Assembly: GCF_020497125.1 (NCBI RefSeq)
Contig: NC_059082.1
Coordinates: forward strand, 30,774,965-30,838,964
From: Mauremys mutica
Lineage: Eukaryota; Chordata; Testudines; Geoemydidae
Reading direction: 5' to 3'
DNA: 64,000 bases
Position numbers and translations under genes: made by a program. The notes beneath the pieces were generated by a model. It was not told the DNA's origin, made no database searches, and was given only the letters and a program-made list of their open reading frames with translations. Numbering within the stretch: the stretch's first letter is position 1; each line of letters opens with the position of its first letter. Shown here piece by piece: positions 56,460-64,000 of this stretch.

Positions 56460-58530
56460 ATTGTGACCTTGCTATCATCACAGATTGAAACAGAGACCTA
56501 GTATGTCACCATGTAATAAAAGACTGTATTGTAATGAATATGCACAAGGGGCAAAGTTATGAATGGACAGGTAACTTTTCTTTTGTCATTTTCTGATTTC
56601 TTAGTCCTTGGCTTTGCAACCCTAATACAATTTCTTTTTCCTCAGGGGATGGGGATGCCCATCAGATGAGACTGTGCTTTCTGATCAGACAATCCTGCCA
56701 ACAAAAGCTCATAATATATATAGCAGAGTAGCAAACAATAACCATTAGTGACTTTATGTGTCGTACCTTGATTTAGAATGCACAGGCATCTACTTAGTGT
56801 TTTCCATCTCTAGCAGTCCAAGGAGCTAACACTATTTCTTGGCAGAGATTGTACTGATAACTCACAAAATCATGCCACTGCTGTAGAAGTTGAGTTCCTT
56901 TGGCCAGACTTGCTTCCCCTATCTTCATCCTATTTTTCTTTGTGGCTTGATTCTTTTCTCAAATCAATCTTAAAAGCTTGACCTTTTAGAATTCCAAAGC
57001 AACTTAGACCCATTGGCTAGAAATACAGTGTGTGATGGCTCCTAGCAATTCTAACGCCATCAACCACAGAGCACCTCCTATTTCCATGCACTTTGTGGCA
57101 TTTTGAATAATCTGTTTAAAAACAAAACTAAAAGAACTCAGTCCTCCCCGCAGTATGCTGCCCTGGAAATTCAACAGATTTTTTCATTATCAGGTATGGT
57201 CTGCAACTGGATGAAATAGATTTCAGTGTGTCACTTAAGCAACTCTTACCAATTAAACTAAAATCCATTCTTCAACCTTTAAGCCTAAAACAATTTCTAT
57301 TGTATCAGATAATGTACATAATCTAGCAAAAACTGCATCACCTAAAAATATCAAAGTTAGGAGGGGCAAAGGTAGCTCTGAGGACTACAAACAACAACAA
57401 CGTGTTCAGATTAATACAGTCTATGGCCAGAAGGGATCATTCTGTTCATTGCTATGACTATCAGCACTCAGAACAGGAAACCTTTCACCTTTACCTCTCC
57501 ACTTGAAGACAGGCCCAAACCAACAGAGATCAAAAATTGTGACCATCTGATGGCTGCTGGGTGGCCTCCAGTGGCATTCGTAAAAGATGTGGCCACATCA
57601 CAAAAAAGTCATTCAGATACTTTGCCTTTGTATTTAACAAAGTAAAAAGGATAACAGGGTATAAGGAATTTCATATAAACTTTAGAGACACTAATGTCTC
57701 CCCCTCATTGGCAGTCTCCATGCAGAAGATGCTGATTTTAGAAGCAATTCCTCCATGTCATGGTGAAGGCCTGTGGAGCAGTGAGAAGACTATAGCACTA
57801 TTGCGGTAGCACTAAACTTGTAAAGAGAAGATTCAGCTTCCAGAACTGCTCATCCAGCTCTATGGCCCATAAATTACTGGTACTTTAGGATCTAAAAAAC
57901 AACAACAAAAAACATGAGTGGAGTATCACTTGCCAAAACACAATGACACCAAAGTCTGCAACTAATTCAGAACCACTTCTTTCCCCCCAAATTGGACTTA
58001 AACCTCACACAGGGATTCACATTTCAGGCACTCAGCTTCTGCAGCAGTTATTTGGTCTTTTTCACAAGGATAAAAGGAAATTTACAGTCCAGTACACAGA
58101 CTCCCCATTAGCTAGAGCAAGTCACGGCACAACTGCTTACAATTCTGGATAAAGGATAGTCCGATGTTATTGTAACCAGAGAGGCTAGCAGACACTTCAG
58201 GTAGAACTCAGCTAGTTTCCCCATTGATTTCCAACTCCATTTCAGAAACTGGAAGGAGTCTCTGAAAAGAACAAGAAGATCAAGAGGGGAGCAAGAAATG
58301 ACAGCAAAGAAGTAGCTGGAGAAGAACTATAGGAGGGAAAGTGTAGAAACTTCATCATGAGGCAGAAGGTATGGGGATCTGAAAATGAGAACAACATTTT
58401 AAGTGCTATAGAAAGGAAAATGGTCTTCTCTGCAGGACCCAGAGACTCATGAGGCTTGATTCTCAATTATCCTGCTTCGTGTGTAGGACTTTACATCAGT
58501 GCAAAGTGAATGCAAAATACTGATAGGTGA
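56460..58530. other. Anonymous sequence with a minus-strand CR1 trace
   Basis: At about 57419-57450 the string AGTCTATGGCCAGAAGGGAT then CATTCTGTTC resembles the reverse complement of a CR1 terminus. Otherwise no gene or family recognised. ORFs such as 57561-57809 have no motifs. Confidence 0.4.
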
Positions 58531-58538
58531 GAGAAAGG

Positions 58539-60081
58539 CAGGGCCAGCTCTAGGTTTTTGCCACCCCAAGAAAAAAAATTTGGCTGGGCTCCCCCCCACA
58601 CCCTCCTGCTGCCCCAGGTCTGGGCTCTCTATCTCTCCCCCCGACCCACACCCCCCTGCCATCCCAGCTCTGGGCTCTCGTTCTCTCCCCCCCCCACCCG
58701 ACCTGCACCCCCCTGCCGTCCCAGCTCTGGGCTCTCCCCACCACCACCTGCACCCCCTGCTGCCCCAGCTCTGGGCCTCCCCCCACCCACACCCCGCTGC
58801 CGTCCCTGCCACCCCAGCTCTGGCCTCTCCCATTCCCCCCACACACACCCCCTGCTGCCCCAGCCCTGGGCTCTGCCCCTTCCACTCGCACCCTCTGCTG
58901 CCCCAGCCCTGGGCTCTCCCCCCTGCCCCCCACCTGCCCCCTCCTTCCGCCCCTGTCCTGGGTCACTGGTAACTTGCTCCCAGGGTTGGTCATTCAGCAG
59001 GAATTTTGGATGTGCACAGAACACAGACAGGATTGGTTCCCATATGGTTACATAACTGCAGTAAAATGGAAAATTTTTCAGCTTGTGTGATTGGAGGATA
59101 TCTGGATGCATATTATAAAACTGTCCTCCATAAATGAGGAAAAATTGAGGTGCCTTTATTATTCTTTCGTTCCACTCTTTGTTTCTATGGGGAATTTGCC
59201 CATGCAATATCACTGTCTTCCTTTTAAACAAATAAAACTAAAAAAAATAAAAAGGCAATGGCTGTTGAAAATAGCAATTCCAGTCCTAAAAACCACTGGG
59301 AAGCATTTCTTGCTCAATTTTATCCTACTTTTTCTACAGCAAATTACAGTGGATCAATATATTCAACTTGGGAGAAATAAAGTAACAGCTGCCCAAATTG
59401 AGCTTGAGCACTCCTGAATTTTGAGGTGTTCAAATCTGGAAGGCAGGTGCTAGACTCCCTTTCTGAATATTAGCTAAATCTGGAAAGGAAAAAAGTCAAA
59501 AGTGGAAATCCTCCTACATGCCTGGTACTGTATCTAAAGCTGCCCAGGTCCAGAGCCTCCCCTCACTTACTTTTCATTTTAAATTCTAGTGGGATCCACA
59601 TACCTCCCTTGCTTGGCTTCAGATAGAGAGGGGCACTGTCCATTTAGTCCACCCAATTCCTTCTTTGGGGGCTGCAAGCTGAGGTCACACCAGTATCCCT
59701 AATCCAGTCTGGGGATGTCTTCTGAAGGGGATATCTGGGCCAAAACCTTCTACTCCTTGGGCACACTTGTTCCCCATTCACAGTGCCACCCAGCTCTAGC
59801 AGTGAGCTCTCCATTCACAGCAAGCTGCAGCATGAGGTTTCAGCTACCATACTCCTTCCCCCTCCCTTTCCTGTTGATAGCGGCCAAGGGAATGCTGGGA
59901 AATGTAGTTCCTTCCCTGCTCCAGGGCTGGCTCTATAGGCAGGGAGCTAACCAAGGAACTACAGCTCCCAGGGCCCCCTGTTGGTTCTCAGCTCTCAGGC
60001 TGGATCCCTGCCAGCCGCCACCCCTGCAAATGGGCTGCCCCAAGCAGCTGCTTGCTTTGCTGGTGCCTAGAGCTGCCCCTG
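58539..60081. mobile_element. 1.54-kb CAGGGCC-type hAT element
   Basis: Ends CAGGGCCAGCTCTAGG and (reverse complement) CAGGGGCAGCTCTAGG, with a perfect 8-bp TSD, GAGAAAGG, at 58531-58538 and 60082-60089. The 5' part is a C-rich minisatellite (58600-58960). The middle is single-copy sequence with no hAT motifs seen. The right end (59990-60081) is similar in wording to the 45832 MITE left end (CAAGCAGCTGCTTG, GGTGCCTAGAGC). Six overlapping ORFs over the minisatellite are shadows. Confidence 0.88.
58600..58960. repeat. C-rich minisatellite, units about 40-55 bp
   Basis: Repeated CCCCAGCTCTGGGCTCTC-type units at about 58613, 58662, 58720, 58765, 58812, 58858 and 58903, with CACCC-rich spacers. 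Irregular unit length. Confidence 0.8.
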
Positions 60082-60094
60082 GAGAAAGGTAGCA

Positions 60095-61675
<1,581 letters not shown>

Positions 61676-61696
61676 AACTTGTAATACAGGCATACT

Positions 61697-61702
61697 AATA
61701 AA
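61697..61702 (+). terminator. AATAAA of the RPS15A cDNA copy
   Basis: AATAAA 22 bases after the stop codon, inherited from the source mRNA. Confidence 0.7.
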
Positions 61703-61724
61703 TTGTTCAAATGGAAAAAAATAC

Positions 61725-64000
61725 TGCAACCATTGAATAGAGAAGCCCTTTCCTCTTCCATGGAGTAAGTATGCCAAGTGTGCTTTTGAATCAGCAACTC
61801 TACATAATAGTTTACCATGCTACTTCATCGGTTCTAAAATACATTTGTCCATTTTTCTTAGGGTAAATTTAGCTGCCAAAACATATGCCAAATTCAAAAG
61901 CCCTGACCCCCATCCTATTATGAGCAAACACCTTCAAGAACTTGTATAAAAAATATGCAGACAAAGAATGGAAAATAAAGCTGTTGCCATGTTGAATGAA
62001 ACTGAATAACAAATGTCTCTTATTAAACATATTGGCAGATTTTTTGCTCAATTGTAGATGTAAGATTCAAAAGTGAGAATTGTTGGGGGATCAGCTCGCA
62101 AACCAGGAGTAACCAACATGTTAGCCCCTAATGCCCCCATAGCTTCTGTCTAACCATCAACTGAATTACTGCTTAGGACAGAAATTTTCCAAGACATGAG
62201 AAAGAACTGGGAGAAGGAGGAGGAGGGGTGGTGTGGTGTGGTGTGTAAAATGTAGCACTATATGGAGGTCATCAGAATAATACTAAAATATTTCTCAAAC
62301 ATAAGTTTTTCATCCAATGGGTGGCTAAAAAGGGATAATGCGAAGGAAAATCCTGAAACACTCACTAGGAACTTACTTGAACACCTAATGAGGCATTAAG
62401 TGTTTATTTCCCCTCTCCCCCTTTAAAAAAAAATAAATCACATTTTCTAAGCCTCCTGATCCTAGCATTTTCTCTTCCATGCTATGCACATCTTTCATTT
62501 GCCTCAACTGCAGCTTAGAGAAAGGGAGAAAATTATAAGCACAAATCCGCAGATAGAAAGCTGCATACAATTTTCAATAGCTGCTCCTGAGCAAAATCAA
62601 ACCCTGAAGTCAGACAGCAAAAGCACTTTGTAGAAGTAGAATTTCTCTCTCTCGGCACAGCGGTTTCTGAAACAGTGCATCAATAGTAATTTGCTTTAGT
62701 ACATGAAAAAACAGCTTCGCTGATCAATCAAAAGCACATACCAAAAACCAACATTATGTAAACGCCACATACACACGTAGACCAAAAGAAAAATCAATTC
62801 AGACAGAGAAATACCTATAAAAGCAATCCTCCAGCATCAGTCCTATACTGTTACACTCTCACTATGTACATAATCATTCTGTTTAACTACCTAGTGTAAA
62901 TTCTGGGATCTCAATATAGACACAAGCCTTAGAGAGAAATTGAAAGTCCATGGAATTCCATCGCCTAAATTGTCACATTAGCAGTTTAAACACAGAGTGG
63001 CTATTACACACTAGTCAGACAGATGTGTGCATCACGTCAAGTCTCACACACACAAAAATCTTGTTTAATATTATATATTGTATTTTAGAAGTGATCTAAA
63101 ATTATATAAAGAGTTCTCATATTTTCAAGGCCTTTGCAAAAGGGGAGAAGTTTGATTAAATATCCACCCATCTCTCCGCATTTCTTGGTTTAGCGTGCTT
63201 GGTTTCCCAACTTGGACAATGCACTGTATAATTGCTTTGGCTTAGAGTATCCTTTTTTTTTTTAAAAGTAACTACACAGTATCAGCTGTTCAGTTTTTGT
63301 CGTTTCTTTGGTTTAGAGTTCTTCAGTTTGACACCTCTTCAATGAAATTCCCTTTAGCCCAAATTCTGAGCCCTCTGAACCTTAATATTTCCTTTTTGCT
63401 ACACAGTGTCATTAAAAAAATAAAATAAAACGAAAGCCATATAGTCAAACATTACATCCTACATGCAAAAGCCTAATGAATTTGAGCCCATCTCAAATTT
63501 TCCCACCAACTAAAAATATTACACCATCTCAAAAACTTCAGATTGTTTCAAACTTTAGACTCTTTCAGACCAAACAAGACAAAAACAAAAAAACCCACAC
63601 ATCCCAAACAAATTTACTACAAATGTAAGTTATCCCCTTACTTTAAATACTTTCATTAGCTATTAATGTGATAAGACAAGCCAAGATAGAGGTTTCTAGT
63701 ATCATCTATAGGAGTTAGCCATGCACTAAATTTCTGATCAGAAAAATAATGGAAAACATATTTTGATTACATCAAAAACAGCTAATCCAATTTTGCTCAG
63801 ACTTTGTAAATAAAAATAAGCTCTGAGCAATGATGAAAGGATGAAAAATTTCAGACCAAAAGAAATAACTTTGACAAAGTTACAATAAACTGAAAATGGG
63901 GAGTCAGCCTAGATACTGGAACTTAAGTTAACAAGTAACTTTACAAATGCTATGCCTGCTTTGGAAATTAAAAAGAAAAAGAAAAGATGTGGGCAGATGA
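61725..64000. other. Anonymous AT-rich sequence
   Basis: No gene or assignable repeat. A (GTGTG)-rich patch at 62228-62244 and A/T homopolymers (for example 63250-63265 and 63413-63430) are the only simple features. Confidence 0.4.

Noticed and set aside
58447..59231. Several 130-200 aa ORFs on both strands
   Set aside because: All overlap the C-rich minisatellite of the 58539-60081 element; repeated short peptides with no domain.

Overview
This is a gene-poor stretch of vertebrate nuclear DNA, AT-rich and packed with interspersed repeats. The repeat set points to a turtle, most likely a cryptodire: CR1 LINE 3' ends, Penelope-like tails, many hAT MITEs with 8-bp target-site duplications (TSDs), a two-gene Harbinger transposon, and old MIR/L2 remnants. 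Species identity is inferred from repeat families I recall, not from a marker gene. No exon of an ordinary multi-exon gene was recognised on either strand, so the window is intergenic or lies inside a long intron.

Layout. 0-16 kb: an L2-type LINE remnant at the left edge, a 309-bp hAT MITE (6.8 kb), a 142-bp hAT MITE (10.6 kb), a 1-kb GC-rich hAT (12.6-13.7 kb) and a CR1 3' end (16.0 kb). 16.5-19.6 kb: a fold-back hAT element with a second element inserted in it, which itself contains a third; flanking TSDs mark all three events. 19.6-35 kb: mostly unique-looking AT-rich DNA with MIR remnants, two more copies of the 309-bp hAT, a Penelope-like fragment with a GIY-YIG remnant (25.0-25.7 kb) and a hAT with a triplicated 24-bp unit (28.5-29.0 kb). 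35-51 kb: two copies of a 124-bp hAT MITE, a Tigger-like TA-flanked element (37.9-38.8 kb), two fold-back Penelope/SINE tails (40.6 and 41.5 kb), two LTR-like regions (44.7-45.8 and 49.9-50.8 kb), and GC-rich hATs. 51.5-56.5 kb: a nearly full-length, decayed PIF/Harbinger transposon with a Myb/SANT-like gene on + and a DDE transposase on -, converging. 58.5-60.1 kb: a 1.5-kb hAT with a perfect TSD. 61.25-61.72 kb: an intronless, intact RPS15A retrocopy, the only intact cellular protein-coding frame seen.

The genes do not form a host pathway. The two Harbinger genes are the transposition machinery of one element (DNA-binding accessory protein plus nuclease), both disabled here. The RPS15A copy encodes a small-subunit ribosomal protein but shows changes at normally conserved residues and no visible promoter of its own. 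Nearly all remaining sequence is transposon remains or anonymous DNA. I found no convincing undescribed system. The most informative structures are the nested hAT cluster, the retrocopy, the spliced two-gene Harbinger, and a 36-bp exact duplication across 4.8 kb.
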